Positions 18,304 to 28,730 of a DNA stretch of 64,000 nucleotides are shown piece after piece. Position 1 is the stretch's first letter; each line of letters opens with the position of its first letter. Both the position numbers and the translations under genes were made by a program. The notes beneath the pieces were generated by a model, which saw only the letters and a program-made list of their open reading frames with translations, did not search any database and was not told the DNA's origin. The stretch spans positions 101,148 to 165,147 of the forward strand of contig CALKCP010000019.1 in the NCBI GenBank assembly GCA_938083445.1, given 5' to 3'. Origin of the DNA: an uncultured Ulvibacter sp. (GTDB lineage Bacteria > Bacteroidota > Bacteroidia > Flavobacteriales > Flavobacteriaceae).

Positions 18304-19788
18304 TTAATTTACATCCCACCACATTCTAGTAGTCATTACATCTGGTCCTTGAGATTCAATTGCAGCATTATAATTTGCAGTGTTATTAGATTGCTCACTT
18401 GTTGAATAAGTCATTCTTCTTGGTATTGTACCATTGGTAACATTACCAGGATAGTTAACAGGAACTAAAACAGGGTAACCTGTTCTTCTCCAGTTAGAAT
18501 AAGTTTCATATTCATTGAAAAAAGTAGCTATCCAATGTTGAGTTGCTATTTGCTCCATTCCATTTGCAACATCATAAGGGTTGTTTGCTAAAAAAGTAGC
18601 AATATCTGCATCTGCAACTGCAGCAGCTGAGCCATATAATACCTCATACATTTTCATAGCAGCTGTAACTCCTGCATTATAATGCTGTTGAACATCACCA
18701 GCACCCCATCCTTTTAGGGCAGCTTCTGCTAACAATAATTCTACTTCTGCATAAGTCTGAAAAACAGTAGGTGCGTCAAGAGTTACTAACATTCTATTAG
18801 GATGTGCATAGTTATCCTCGTTTGCTTCACCAGTACTAGCTGCTAACATCGTTAGATCAAGACCGTTAGGAAAACCTTGTAAATCTGGAATCGCTGTACT
18901 TTCATCACTTCTTCTAGCAGCTAGAATTGGTAATCTTGGATCACCAGATAAGGCATCTACAAGTGTTGTACTTAGTGATACATCATCCACTAAAAATACT
19001 TGACCAAAAGCACTCTGGTTGAGTGCTGTTGGTCCCGTTTGCATTTGAATAAAAGCTATATCTGCATTAGAAGTCATAACTCCACCATTAATTGCTTTTA
19101 CTGCCCATTGTTCAGCACCAGCAGGATCTACATTAGACATTCTCAATGCTAAACGTAACATTAGAGAGTTAGCAAATTTCTTCCATTTTGTTTGATCTCC
19201 TTGAAACATTAAATCAGCACTTCCAAAACCAGACATCCCAGATCCTAAAGCTGCTGCAGACACTTCTAATTCATTTAACATGTCAGCATAAATATCTTCT
19301 TGTTTGTCATATTTAGGTGTTAAAATATCACTAATAACAGCTTGTCCAGCTTCACTATATGGGATATCTCCATATAAATCTGTTAACCTGTGAAATACAA
19401 AAACACGTAGAATTCTCACGATAGCTTCCATTTCTGCTGGTTGCCCTTCATTTTCTACTTGAAGTAACATATCCTCTATAGTCTTAATTGCATTCTCATA
19501 ATCACGATCTATTTGTGATGAAGCATACCCATCATTTCGAAGGTATTTATCTCCCACCCAATAACTGGTTGTAGTAGCTAAATGTTGTATCATCGTAGCA
19601 TTGAAAATTAACATATTTCTCCAAACTTCATAACGACTACCAGAAGTATACAACTGGGTTATGGATAGTTTGTTCTTAATGTCTACCTGTACTGGCTTAG
19701 TAGGGTCTACATTCAACTCCTCAAAACCATTATCACAAGCACTTAGTATAAATACAAGCAATAATACTATGTATATTGATTTTTTCAT
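18304..19788 (-). CDS. SusD/RagB-like glycan-binding outer-membrane lipoprotein
   Basis: A 494-residue lipoprotein with leader ending in LSAC. The SusD-like_2 type N terminus reads DNGFEELNVDPTKP, the helical TPR core is visible around RILRVFVFHRLTDLYGDIPYSEAG, and a C-terminal NWRRTGYPVL block is characteristic of the family. SusD-like proteins sit on the cell surface, bind the target glycan and form the lid of the SusC channel. The gene begins 11 bases after susC on the same strand, as usual. Glycan specificity cannot be read from sequence, but the neighbouring mannosidases suggest a mannose-containing target. Confidence 0.95.
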   Translation of the reverse strand: MKKSIYIVLLLVFILSACDNGFEELNVDPTKPVQVDIKNKLSITQLYTSGSRYEVWRNMLIFNATMIQHLATTTSYWVGDKYLRNDGYASSQIDRDYENAIKTIEDMLLQVENEGQPAEMEAIVRILRVFVFHRLTDLYGDIPYSEAGQAVISDILTPKYDKQEDIYADMLNELEVSAAALGSGMSGFGSADLMFQGDQTKWKKFANSLMLRLALRMSNVDPAGAEQWAVKAINGGVMTSNADIAFIQMQTGPTALNQSAFGQVFLVDDVSLSTTLVDALSGDPRLPILAARRSDESTAIPDLQGFPNGLDLTMLAASTGEANEDNYAHPNRMLVTLDAPTVFQTYAEVELLLAEAALKGWGAGDVQQHYNAGVTAAMKMYEVLYGSAAAVADADIATFLANNPYDVANGMEQIATQHWIATFFNEYETYSNWRRTGYPVLVPVNYPGNVTNGTIPRRMTYSTSEQSNNTANYNAAIESQGPDVMTTRMWWDVN

Positions 19789-19799
19789 AATTTATATTT

Positions 19800-22700
19800 T
19801 TAAAATTTTATATTTAAACTCAACCCATAATTTCTTGTAGGAGGTACACCAAACCATTCAAGACCCTGTGCATTTCCAACATTAAACCCTGCTTCTGGAT
19901 CGATATTGGGAGCTGTTGTCATTAAGTAAAACAAGTTAGTTGCGATAAATGAAATATTTACACTACTCAAAAATGTCTTGTCTAAATATTTTGAAGGTAA
20001 GCCATATCCAATACTTAATTGTCTAAACTTAATATAATCATTGTCATATACAGACGCTTCTGCAATTCCATAATAACTAGCTGGTGCAAAATAAATTTCC
20101 AAATCTTCTTGTGAAACAGTTGTTGTAAAACTGCTACCTGAAGTATCAGTACCTGACACTACTAAGCCATTTTCTCTTCCTCCGTTTGGATTAGTATCTT
20201 GATGTAAACCAGCACCTCTTGCAAAAGCATTTGTCCCTGAGAATATTTGACCACCAAATTTACCATCTATAAGGAAACTCATAGTAAAATCTTTATATTG
20301 AAATGAGTTAGAAAAACCTAACGTAAGTGGAGGTACTCCAGATCCTAATATTTTACGTTCTGCAGCTTGTTGTGCAATTGGCACTCCGCTACTCGTATCA
20401 TATATTATGGCTCCAGAATCGTCTCTAGCATAAGCCGTACCAAATAAAGTACCATAAGCCTCTCCTACAATTTGAGTTACCGCAATATTAAGAGATCTTG
20501 GTTGTCCTATAACAATATCTCCATCGGTATCATTAGTTGCAATTACAGTACCTGTGTTATAAGCACCGTTGAAACTAGTATTCCATGAAAAATTATCAGT
20601 AACAATTGGATTCCCCGAGATTAAAAATTCAAACCCTTTATTTTCAACGATTCCGATATTTGCTAAGGCACTACCATATCCAGAAAATACTGATGCAGCA
20701 ACTGGTACTATATCATTCGTAGTTTCATTTCTATAATAAGCTAAATCTAGAGACATTCTGTTGTCAAAAAAACGAGCAACTAAACCAACTTCGACTTCAG
20801 ATTTATTAAAAGCTACTAAATTTTGATTTGGTACAGAAGTATTTGCTATGTTACCTAATGGCTGACCTTGATGTCCTTGTCCAACAATTTGGTATGTTAA
20901 TCCCAATTGATAAGGATCTTGAGCACCACCAGCTACGTTTGAATAACCTGCACGTAATTTAAAAAAGTTAATTTCTTCCGGTAGTTCCATTAATTCTGAT
21001 ACTATTAAACTTCCACTTAATGAAGAATAAAAGTCATCATTCGGTGTTTCTTTTCCAGGAAAAGAAAGTGTTGAAAACCAGTCATTTCTTCCTGTAAATG
21101 TTAAATATGCATAGTCATCATAAGAAACTTCAAAAGAACCATATATCGAAGAAATTTTTCTTTCTCCAAAGCCTCTAGAACCTGATTGATTCACTGTGTT
21201 ACCAAAATCAGCCAAAGTAGGAACAATAAACTGACTTCCAAAAAGACCTATGTTTTCATTTTCAACATGATTTGTATTTGAACCTACTAAAGCATTTACA
21301 GATATTTTATCTGTAATATCTTTATCTGCTCCAATAATTAAATCTGCATCAATTTGAGTATAACTAATATTATTTTCTTGGATCTGTCCTAATGGAAAAA
21401 ACCCTGTTCCATATGGAAGTATGTTTGTACGTCTGATATTGTAGTGATCTATCCCTGCTCTAGCAGAAGCATATAACCAATCATTCAGATCATAACGAAG
21501 AGAAAAAGAAGAGATAATTCTATTTTTGTTATCTTTCTTCTTAAACTCATTTGCTGCCCAATAAGGATTTGTAATAAAAACATTTGATGTTACTACCTGT
21601 TCGCTACCATCTCCGTTCGTCCCCGGGTTCATAGATGAAACAGGAACGTTTGGTGATAAAAGTTGTGTCATATAGTTAGCATTTCCAGGCGCATCAGACA
21701 ACTGCGGTCTATTGTTAACCTCTTCTGAGACATACTTTACATTTACATTAGCCGTAAGTTTATCTGCTATAACTGTTCCAGCGTTTAAAGAGAAAGTTTT
21801 TCTATTTAAAGCAACATTAGGCGTGATATCATCATTATCTAAATTAGAAACAGCAAATCTAAACGATGATTTATCCGTAGAAGAAGAAAGTGCTATCGTA
21901 TTAATAAAAGTAACTCCTGTATTATAAAAACTCTCTTGGTTATTACCTGCATAAGAATAAGGTCTAGAAACACCGTCCCATTGTGGAACGCTAGTTCCAT
22001 CTAACCTTGGGCCCCATGCATTAAGACCGATATCAGTAGCATCAGCACCAGATATTGGCTTTAAACCAAATCTACCCTGACCATACTCTGTTTGAAAACC
22101 ATTTAAAGAGGTATTTACTTTATCGAAAGTCGTTGAAGAGCTAAACTCTACCCCTAAACCTTTTTGGTTTTTTCCTGTTTTAGTAGTAATAATTATTACA
22201 CCACCAGAAGCTCTAGATCCATATAAAGCAGATGCTGCACCACCTTTTAAAACACTTATAGACGCAACTTCATCTGGATTTATACTTGAGATACCATCTC
22301 CTCCATCAGATCCACCCCATTCTCCAGCAGAACCATTGTTATTATTACCAATTGGTATACCATCAACAACATATAAAGGCTGATTGTTACCACTTAAAGA
22401 ACTTGCCCCTCTAATAACCACTCTAGAACTACCAGCAGCACCTGTTGCGTTTGTCGTAATATTTACACCAGCAATTTTACCTTGTAAACTGTTTATAGCG
22501 TTTGTAGTCTTAACATTAGACATTTCATCTCCTTTAACCTGAGTAATAGAATATCCTAAAGCTCTAGTATCTTTTTTAATACCTAATGCCGTAATAACCA
22601 CTTCGTCTAGACTCTCAGAACCTTCCTGAAGTACTAAGTTAATTACGGTTTGATCATTTACAACAACTTCAGTCGACGTAAAGCCTAAAAAAGAGAATTG

Positions 22701-22919
22701 CAAAATAGCATTTTCGCTTGTTGTTGTTGTGATGGTATATTTACCATCAATGTTGGTAAGCACACCATTCGTAGTTCCTTTTTCAATAACATTCACGCCA
22801 GGAAGCGGCATGCTATCTCCAGCATTAGTGATAGTTCCTGTAACTGTTGTTTGTGCATAAATAGTGTGAGCACTAAACAGACAAATTAGAAACAACAGCT
22901 TCATTAATTTTTGAATCAT
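19800..22919 (-). CDS. SusC/RagA family TonB-linked outer-membrane transporter
   Basis: A 1039-residue TonB-dependent transporter. After the signal peptide (to about AQT) comes a carboxypeptidase-D regulatory-like domain (GTITNAGDSMPLPGVNV). A plug follows with NQPLYVVDGIPIG and SISVLKGGAASALYGSRASGG, the SusC signature region. The rest is a long beta-barrel ending in an aromatic-rich strand (NYGLSLNIKF). There is no N-terminal STN signalling domain, so anti-sigma signalling through this protein is not expected. It imports oligosaccharides across the outer membrane with SusD. The 155 bases upstream probably hold its promoter, though I found no clear match to the Bacteroidota consensus. Confidence 0.96.
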   Translation of the reverse strand: MIQKLMKLLFLICLFSAHTIYAQTTVTGTITNAGDSMPLPGVNVIEKGTTNGVLTNIDGKYTITTTTSENAILQFSFLGFTSTEVVVNDQTVINLVLQEGSESLDEVVITALGIKKDTRALGYSITQVKGDEMSNVKTTNAINSLQGKIAGVNITTNATGAAGSSRVVIRGASSLSGNNQPLYVVDGIPIGNNNNGSAGEWGGSDGGDGISSINPDEVASISVLKGGAASALYGSRASGGVIIITTKTGKNQKGLGVEFSSSTTFDKVNTSLNGFQTEYGQGRFGLKPISGADATDIGLNAWGPRLDGTSVPQWDGVSRPYSYAGNNQESFYNTGVTFINTIALSSSTDKSSFRFAVSNLDNDDITPNVALNRKTFSLNAGTVIADKLTANVNVKYVSEEVNNRPQLSDAPGNANYMTQLLSPNVPVSSMNPGTNGDGSEQVVTSNVFITNPYWAANEFKKKDNKNRIISSFSLRYDLNDWLYASARAGIDHYNIRRTNILPYGTGFFPLGQIQENNISYTQIDADLIIGADKDITDKISVNALVGSNTNHVENENIGLFGSQFIVPTLADFGNTVNQSGSRGFGERKISSIYGSFEVSYDDYAYLTFTGRNDWFSTLSFPGKETPNDDFYSSLSGSLIVSELMELPEEINFFKLRAGYSNVAGGAQDPYQLGLTYQIVGQGHQGQPLGNIANTSVPNQNLVAFNKSEVEVGLVARFFDNRMSLDLAYYRNETTNDIVPVAASVFSGYGSALANIGIVENKGFEFLISGNPIVTDNFSWNTSFNGAYNTGTVIATNDTDGDIVIGQPRSLNIAVTQIVGEAYGTLFGTAYARDDSGAIIYDTSSGVPIAQQAAERKILGSGVPPLTLGFSNSFQYKDFTMSFLIDGKFGGQIFSGTNAFARGAGLHQDTNPNGGRENGLVVSGTDTSGSSFTTTVSQEDLEIYFAPASYYGIAEASVYDNDYIKFRQLSIGYGLPSKYLDKTFLSSVNISFIATNLFYLMTTAPNIDPEAGFNVGNAQGLEWFGVPPTRNYGLSLNIKF

Positions 22920-23074
22920 AATTTAGTTCATTGAGATTAATATAATATAAATGAATAAAAATAAATACAGATGATTAAATAATTTCGACAAATGACATCT
23001 ATAATAAGGTGTTTGTTAATAAATTAACATTATTCGACCGTTTCTGAAGAAAACTAATCCACCTAATTGCGTTC

Positions 23075-25303
23075 TTATTTCAATAAAAACTCTAAATGCC
23101 CTTCTTTAACTAAATCATTATGATTTATGAAATAGCTGTTATAGGTTTTATGATTTAATTTAAGTCGCTTAATTTTTCCTGTCCCTTTTTTTTCTATCAC
23201 TAATTGTTTGTTCTTATAATATCTATTATCTAATTGGATGGTGATCTTATCAAATACAGGAGTTGTAACCGTATAAATTGGAGATGCAGGACTTATGGGA
23301 TATATACCCATCATACTATAAATTAACCAGGCAGACATAGTGCCAGTGTCATCATTGCCAGGTAATCCATCAGGTGTGTTTTTAAAATATTTAGTGATAA
23401 GTTCTGAAACCTTTTTTTGAGTACGCCATTCTTCACCTTTCACATAATTGAATAAATAAGGGTAGCCTATGTTTGGCTCGTTGGCCATATCAAATTGCCC
23501 AATATTAAAAACGTTCTGCAATTGTTTTGAATACGCTTTTTTTCCTCCCATTAATGTCATTAACCCCTTTGCATCATGTGCCGCCATAAAGGTATATTGC
23601 CATGAATTGCCTTCAATAAAACCTAAATTCTTTTGAAAATTTGCTCCAGTTTCTGGGTTAAATGGAGTGACCCATGAATTATCATCATTTTTAGGGCGTA
23701 ATAAATTATACTCTTTATCAAATAATTTTCGATAAGAAATTGATCGTTTTCTATACAACTGTTCATCTTCTTTTTTACCTAATGCCTTTGCTAATTGTGC
23801 GATAGCAAAATCGGTAGTGTTATACTCTTGAGTGGTAGATACAGAACCGCTTTTGGTAGAAGCTGTTGTTAAATAGCCTTTTTCAACATACTCTTTAATA
23901 CCAGGCCTTAAGGCATTATTCTCTAATTGCGTTGCACTTTTAACCATCGCTTGATAAGCCTTTTCTGCATCGAAATCTTTAATACCACGCAAATAGGTAT
24001 CGGCAATAATGATGCCTGCCGGATCACCAACCATAGTCGTTGTTTCTGTAGCGTTTAATTCCCATTTTGGTAACCAACCACTTTCATCGTAAACGGACAA
24101 CATACTTTTTACCATATCCGATTGTTGCTTAGGATATACCAAAGACATCAGTGAATGTAAATTTCTGTAGGTGTCCCATAAAGAAAATACAGTAAAACGA
24201 GTTCCATCAGTTTTTAAGGTTTCTCTGGTTGCCATTTTAGGATATTCGCCGTTGATATCATTTAATGTATTCGGATGAATTAGCGCATGGTATAAGGCTG
24301 TATAAAAGATGACTTTGTCGTCTTTAGTGCCACCTTCTACAGTCATTTTTGACAGCAAGTCATTCCATTTTGAAGCTGTTTGTTGTTGTATTTCGTCAAA
24401 TGCCAATCCACTGGTTTCTTTTTCTAAATTTTCTCTAGCGTTTTCAATGCTTACATAAGACACTCCTATTTTAACTTCAACCTGAGTCGGTTCTTTAAAA
24501 TCATAACTCATGTAAGCTCCTATACTATCTCCAACAATTTCTTTTCTATAGCCTTTATACAATCTTGTTTTTCCGTTATAAGGCATCCATTGCCCTTCAA
24601 CACCTTTATATTTTGGTGTGTTTTTCCAAAGCCCAAATTCTTTCGATGGCTCGCTGAATTTTGCCGCAAAATAGACAGGATAAGACTCATCAGCTTTGTA
24701 ATAACAAAATGAACCTACGTTGCGCATACCTTCAATTTCTGTAGGCGATACAATTTTAATAGTACCACCTTGTTCATTGGTTAAGCCTAGTCCTAAATTC
24801 AATAAAATATTTGACTTTCCTTTTGGGAAGGAATACCTGCTAATTCCTGTTCTTGTTGTAGCCGTAGTTTCTACCTTTGTATTGTATTTATTTAAAGTTG
24901 TACTATAGAAACCTGCTTTTGCAACTTCATCTGTGTAAGTGCTACCATATTTTAAATGATTGATTTCTAAATTGCCTGTTGTAGGCATTGTTATAATAAC
25001 TCCTAAGTCCGGACAACCAACACCACTTAAATTTACATGAGAAAAACCTGTAAGAAACGTGTTTTCGTTCACATAAGGATTGGATAACCATCTACTATCT
25101 TTTTCTAAAGGCGAATTTTGACTACCAGCAACGTTAAAAGGTGAAACACTTACCATGCCTCTCGGAGCTATAGCACCAGGATTTGTTGCTCCAAAATTTG
25201 AAGTGCCTATAAACGGATTTACATAATCCGCTTGGGTTTGTGCTGCAATAATTAGACAGTTACAAAAAAGAACGACTATAATAATTCTTTTTAAATATCT
25301 CAT
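23075..25303 (-). CDS. GH92 alpha-mannosidase (first of three)
   Basis: Calcium-dependent inverting exo-alpha-mannosidase family. The 742 residues start with a Sec leader (ends near AAQ), without an evident lipobox, so it may be soluble in the periplasm. YVNPFIGTSNFGATNPGA opens the N-terminal beta-sandwich. The (alpha/alpha)6 domain has SLWDTYRNLH, STTQEYNTTDFA, ANEPNIGYPYLFNY and GNDDTGTMSAW; the last carries the conserved Asp residues assigned as catalytic base in GH92. The linkage hydrolysed (alpha-1,2, 1,3, 1,4 or 1,6) cannot be told. Its ATG overlaps the stop of the preceding GH92 gene by 4 bases, so the two are translationally coupled. Confidence 0.93.
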   Translation of the reverse strand: MRYLKRIIIVVLFCNCLIIAAQTQADYVNPFIGTSNFGATNPGAIAPRGMVSVSPFNVAGSQNSPLEKDSRWLSNPYVNENTFLTGFSHVNLSGVGCPDLGVIITMPTTGNLEINHLKYGSTYTDEVAKAGFYSTTLNKYNTKVETTATTRTGISRYSFPKGKSNILLNLGLGLTNEQGGTIKIVSPTEIEGMRNVGSFCYYKADESYPVYFAAKFSEPSKEFGLWKNTPKYKGVEGQWMPYNGKTRLYKGYRKEIVGDSIGAYMSYDFKEPTQVEVKIGVSYVSIENARENLEKETSGLAFDEIQQQTASKWNDLLSKMTVEGGTKDDKVIFYTALYHALIHPNTLNDINGEYPKMATRETLKTDGTRFTVFSLWDTYRNLHSLMSLVYPKQQSDMVKSMLSVYDESGWLPKWELNATETTTMVGDPAGIIIADTYLRGIKDFDAEKAYQAMVKSATQLENNALRPGIKEYVEKGYLTTASTKSGSVSTTQEYNTTDFAIAQLAKALGKKEDEQLYRKRSISYRKLFDKEYNLLRPKNDDNSWVTPFNPETGANFQKNLGFIEGNSWQYTFMAAHDAKGLMTLMGGKKAYSKQLQNVFNIGQFDMANEPNIGYPYLFNYVKGEEWRTQKKVSELITKYFKNTPDGLPGNDDTGTMSAWLIYSMMGIYPISPASPIYTVTTPVFDKITIQLDNRYYKNKQLVIEKKGTGKIKRLKLNHKTYNSYFINHNDLVKEGHLEFLLK

Positions 25304-27612
25304 TTTATTTTGCTCAATGAATAAGGTGTGTTCTCCAAGCCATCAGCCCATTTCTTATTTGGTGTAGTATTCATATCAAATTCTAAAAATCCTCCAGCTT
25401 GAATATCCTCAAAGTTGATAAAACTATTATTCCATATTTTTCCATTCAATAAAACAGAATCTATAAAGACATTGTCTTTAGAATTATTTAAAGCCGAAAT
25501 ATTAAATGTATTTCCGTTTTCTAGAGTTAGTGTCGCTTTTTTAAACAAAGGACTTCCAATAACGTATTCATTTATACCAGGTGTTACAGGGTAAAAACCT
25601 AGGCTACTAAATACATACCAAGCAGATGTCTGCCCATTATCTTCATCACCACAATAACCGTCTGGTGTTGCGCTATATAATCTCGTGAGCACTTCTCTTA
25701 CTTTTTCTTGTGCTTTGTAAGAGGTATTGGCGTAGTTGTATAAATATATCATATGCTGAATAGGTTGATTGCCGTGTGCATAATTTCCCATATTAGAAAT
25801 TTGCATTTCACGTATTTCATGGATTGTAAACCCGTAGTACGAAGCATCAAAATCTGGCGGCATTTCAAAAACTTCATCTAATTTAGCTACAAAATTATCA
25901 TTGCCTCCCATTAAATCAATTAGCCCTTGTGTATCGTGAAAAACGGACCAAGTATAATGTAAACTATTGCCTTCTGTAAAAGCATCACCCCATTTTAAAG
26001 GATTGAAAGGCGTTTGAAAACCTCCATCTTCATTTTTACCACGCATTAAATTTGTTGAAGCATCAAAAAGGTTTTTGTAATTGAAGGACTTATCTAAATA
26101 TGCATCATGCAATTCGGTTTTTCCTAATTTATCTGCCATTTTCGCAATGGTAAAATCGGCAAAAGCATATTCTAAAGTTCGTGCTGCATTTTCATTAATT
26201 CCGACATTATAGGGCACATAACCTAAGGTGTTGTAATAATCGACACCAGCTCTTCCAACCGAATTTACTGGACGTCCATCATTTTCGGTAGCATTTTTTA
26301 ATATGGCTTCTAATAGAATCTCTACATCTTTTTCTGCCATATTTCCTTTTAAATAAGCATCTGCAATAATTGTTGCCGAATTTGAACCTACCATACAATC
26401 ACGATGTCCAGGACTTGCCCATTCTGGCAGCCAACCTGATTCTTTATAGGTATTTGCTAGACCTTCCATAATATGACTATTAAGCTCTGGATACATCATA
26501 TTAAAAAATGGAAACACCGCTCTAAACGTGTCCCAAAAGCCATTATCGGTAAACATATATCCTGGTAAAACCTCTCCGTTATATGGGCTGTAATGCATTA
26601 CATTTCCGTCAGCATCATATTCGTAAAATTTCCTTGGAAACAATAGCACTCTATACAAACAGGAATAAAATGTTCTGATATTATCTATGTTATCATCTTC
26701 GATAACAATTCGATTCAACTCTGTTTCCCATAATTGTTTTGCTTTTTCTTTAGTTTGCTCAAAGGTGTCGTTGCCTATTTCTGTTTTTAGATTTAAAGTA
26801 GCTTGCTCATGACTAATAAAAGACGAAGCCACTTTTACATGTACTTCTTCTCCTTTCCCAGTCTTAAAACCAATAATAGCTCCAACATGTTTTCCTTTGT
26901 TATTAAGTGTGTTTTCTGCTAAAACCCAATCATCTCCCCAAGTGTGGTTTAGTTCAAAATCCTTATCAAATTCTGCTACAAAATAGTTGTAAAAATTCTC
27001 AGGAACACCACCAGAATTATTTCTGCAATAGCCAATTATTTTTCGTTCATCTGGAATAATCTTCACCATAGATCCTTTGAAGAAAGCATCTAACATAATA
27101 TAAGAAGAATCTGCTTCGGGAAATGTAAATCTAAAATGAGCTGCTCTTTCAGTTGGGGAAACCTCAGCTGTTATATCGTAATCGGCAAGATATACGCTAT
27201 AATGATTTGGTTTTACAATCTCAGCTTTATGCGAAAAATACGATGCGCGCTCTTCTTCTTTAAATTTTAAATCTCCAGTAATTGCCATAAATGAAAATGC
27301 TGCATAGTCATTAATCCAAGGACTCGGTTGATGTGTTTGTTTGATACCTCTTATCGTTTTGTCATCATATTTATAGGCCCAACCATCACCCATTTTAGCA
27401 GTTTGTGGTGTCCAGAAATTCATGGCCCAAGGTGTTGCGATAGCTGGATAAGTATTTCCATTGGATAAATCGAAGGAAGAATCTGTTCCCATTAAAGGAT
27501 TTACATAATCAATAAGTGATATAGCTTCATTAGTTGCTGTAAACTCAGTGTTTTTTTTACATGAAAAAATAATAGACAACATTACAATAAGAAAAACAAG
27601 GTTTTTATTCAT
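25300..27612 (-). CDS. GH92 alpha-mannosidase lipoprotein (second of three)
   Basis: A 770-residue lipoprotein (leader ends in IFSC). The N-terminal domain starts YVNPLMGTDSSFDLSNGNTYP, a form differing from the GGHGHTYPG-like version of the third paralogue. Catalytic-domain motifs are NGFWDTFRAVFP, RTLEYAFADFTIA, GNQPIQHMIYLYNY and CGDEDNGQTSAW. Gln replaces the Glu of the GNEP motif seen in the other two, which may shift linkage preference or the leaving-group site. It overlaps the next GH92 by 4 bases and starts 6 bases after the GHL10-like gene. Predicted role is trimming alpha-mannose outside the cytoplasm; the linkage is unknown. Confidence 0.93.
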   Translation of the reverse strand: MNKNLVFLIVMLSIIFSCKKNTEFTATNEAISLIDYVNPLMGTDSSFDLSNGNTYPAIATPWAMNFWTPQTAKMGDGWAYKYDDKTIRGIKQTHQPSPWINDYAAFSFMAITGDLKFKEEERASYFSHKAEIVKPNHYSVYLADYDITAEVSPTERAAHFRFTFPEADSSYIMLDAFFKGSMVKIIPDERKIIGYCRNNSGGVPENFYNYFVAEFDKDFELNHTWGDDWVLAENTLNNKGKHVGAIIGFKTGKGEEVHVKVASSFISHEQATLNLKTEIGNDTFEQTKEKAKQLWETELNRIVIEDDNIDNIRTFYSCLYRVLLFPRKFYEYDADGNVMHYSPYNGEVLPGYMFTDNGFWDTFRAVFPFFNMMYPELNSHIMEGLANTYKESGWLPEWASPGHRDCMVGSNSATIIADAYLKGNMAEKDVEILLEAILKNATENDGRPVNSVGRAGVDYYNTLGYVPYNVGINENAARTLEYAFADFTIAKMADKLGKTELHDAYLDKSFNYKNLFDASTNLMRGKNEDGGFQTPFNPLKWGDAFTEGNSLHYTWSVFHDTQGLIDLMGGNDNFVAKLDEVFEMPPDFDASYYGFTIHEIREMQISNMGNYAHGNQPIQHMIYLYNYANTSYKAQEKVREVLTRLYSATPDGYCGDEDNGQTSAWYVFSSLGFYPVTPGINEYVIGSPLFKKATLTLENGNTFNISALNNSKDNVFIDSVLLNGKIWNNSFINFEDIQAGGFLEFDMNTTPNKKWADGLENTPYSLSKIK

Positions 27613-27618
27613 GAGTTA

Positions 27619-28719
27619 TTATTTTAAAAGCGCTTTGGTTTCTTTAATTACTTTTATATATTCTTCTGTTAATTGCGGGCCATCATAGAAAGCCACGCCT
27701 TTTGCTCCATTCTCTTTGGCTAGTAAAATGGCTTGTTTTAATTCTGCTCCAGATTTAAAATCGGGTAAATAAATACCTGTATTAATCGCTATTTTACCTT
27801 GCACATCTGTAATACCTTGCTTAGTCGCGTAACCTATCCAATCTACCTCCTCATTATAAAATCCATGATAAATCATAGGGTAAACTTCATCAATAGTCCA
27901 TTTATCCCAACGCTGACGAACCATATGATCTGCCATTTCTGGATACGGAAATACAGCAGCAGTTAACTTTTTATTATTAGTCTTTGCAATTTTATAAGCA
28001 TCATCAACAATATTTTTTATACTATTTAACCTAAAATTTTTCCATTCCATGTCAATTGAAGTATTAGGAGAATCCATTGGACTTTTATGATGAATTTTTT
28101 CGAATTTAGAAATACAAACATCACAATAGCAAAAATCAAATTCTGGTAGTTCGGTATCTTGTACTAAATCGTATTTAGGTAATAAGCCAATAGGTAAAAA
28201 GACATCAGAAAAACGAATATAATCTAAATGTACACTCTCAATCCCTTCAACTTTTGCCAAACCTTCTACTAGCCCCAAAATATGATTTCGTGATTCTTCT
28301 CTATTAGGGCAAAGCCATTGATAATAATCAACATAAGGTCTAGTGTCAAAACATGATTTACCTTCTTTACTCACGGCATACCATTCAGGATGTTTTAAGG
28401 CAATACTATCTCCTGGGCGATTCATAGCCATAATCCAAGCATGTACTTTCAACCCTTCTTTTACTGCAATAGGTGTCAATCTCGTAAGTAACCCTGCATC
28501 GGTTAACGTATTAATTAATACTTCGTCAATACCTGCATCTTTGTAGCCTTTAAATTCCTTACTGTAATCTTCGTCAGTTCTTTCTGAATTTGCTGTTATC
28601 CATGTACTAAACTCGAACGATGACTTTTCTACTGAAGTAAGATCCTTTTTTTCTTCTTTATTTGCGCAAGAAGATAGAATCAGCGTTAATACTAGGAGTG
28701 TTGTTTTAAGTGCCTTCAT
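27619..28719 (-). CDS. GHL10-like putative glycoside hydrolase lipoprotein
   Basis: A 366-residue lipoprotein (leader ends in LSSC) with a TIM-barrel-like pattern resembling the poorly characterised GHL10/DUF187-type glycosidases. Visible blocks are KVHAWIMAMN, ESVHLDYIRFSD (Asp at about 166 in the position of a barrel-core acidic residue), AAVFPYPEM and KGVAFYDGPQL. FCYCDVC at about 196-202 is a tight Cys-x-Cys-x2-Cys cluster that could bind a metal or form disulfides. It lies between the CBM9-like and the GH92 genes with 6-11 base gaps, clearly in the mannosidase operon. Activity is not established; an endo-acting glycosidase is the working guess. Confidence 0.7.
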   Translation of the reverse strand: MKALKTTLLVLTLILSSCANKEEKKDLTSVEKSSFEFSTWITANSERTDEDYSKEFKGYKDAGIDEVLINTLTDAGLLTRLTPIAVKEGLKVHAWIMAMNRPGDSIALKHPEWYAVSKEGKSCFDTRPYVDYYQWLCPNREESRNHILGLVEGLAKVEGIESVHLDYIRFSDVFLPIGLLPKYDLVQDTELPEFDFCYCDVCISKFEKIHHKSPMDSPNTSIDMEWKNFRLNSIKNIVDDAYKIAKTNNKKLTAAVFPYPEMADHMVRQRWDKWTIDEVYPMIYHGFYNEEVDWIGYATKQGITDVQGKIAINTGIYLPDFKSGAELKQAILLAKENGAKGVAFYDGPQLTEEYIKVIKETKALLK

Positions 28720-28730
28720 TTTTTAAATTT

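Noticed and set aside
22920..23074. Consensus Bacteroidota promoter for susC
   Set aside because: Only weak partial matches to the -7 and -33 elements were found on the minus strand, so no promoter position is claimed.
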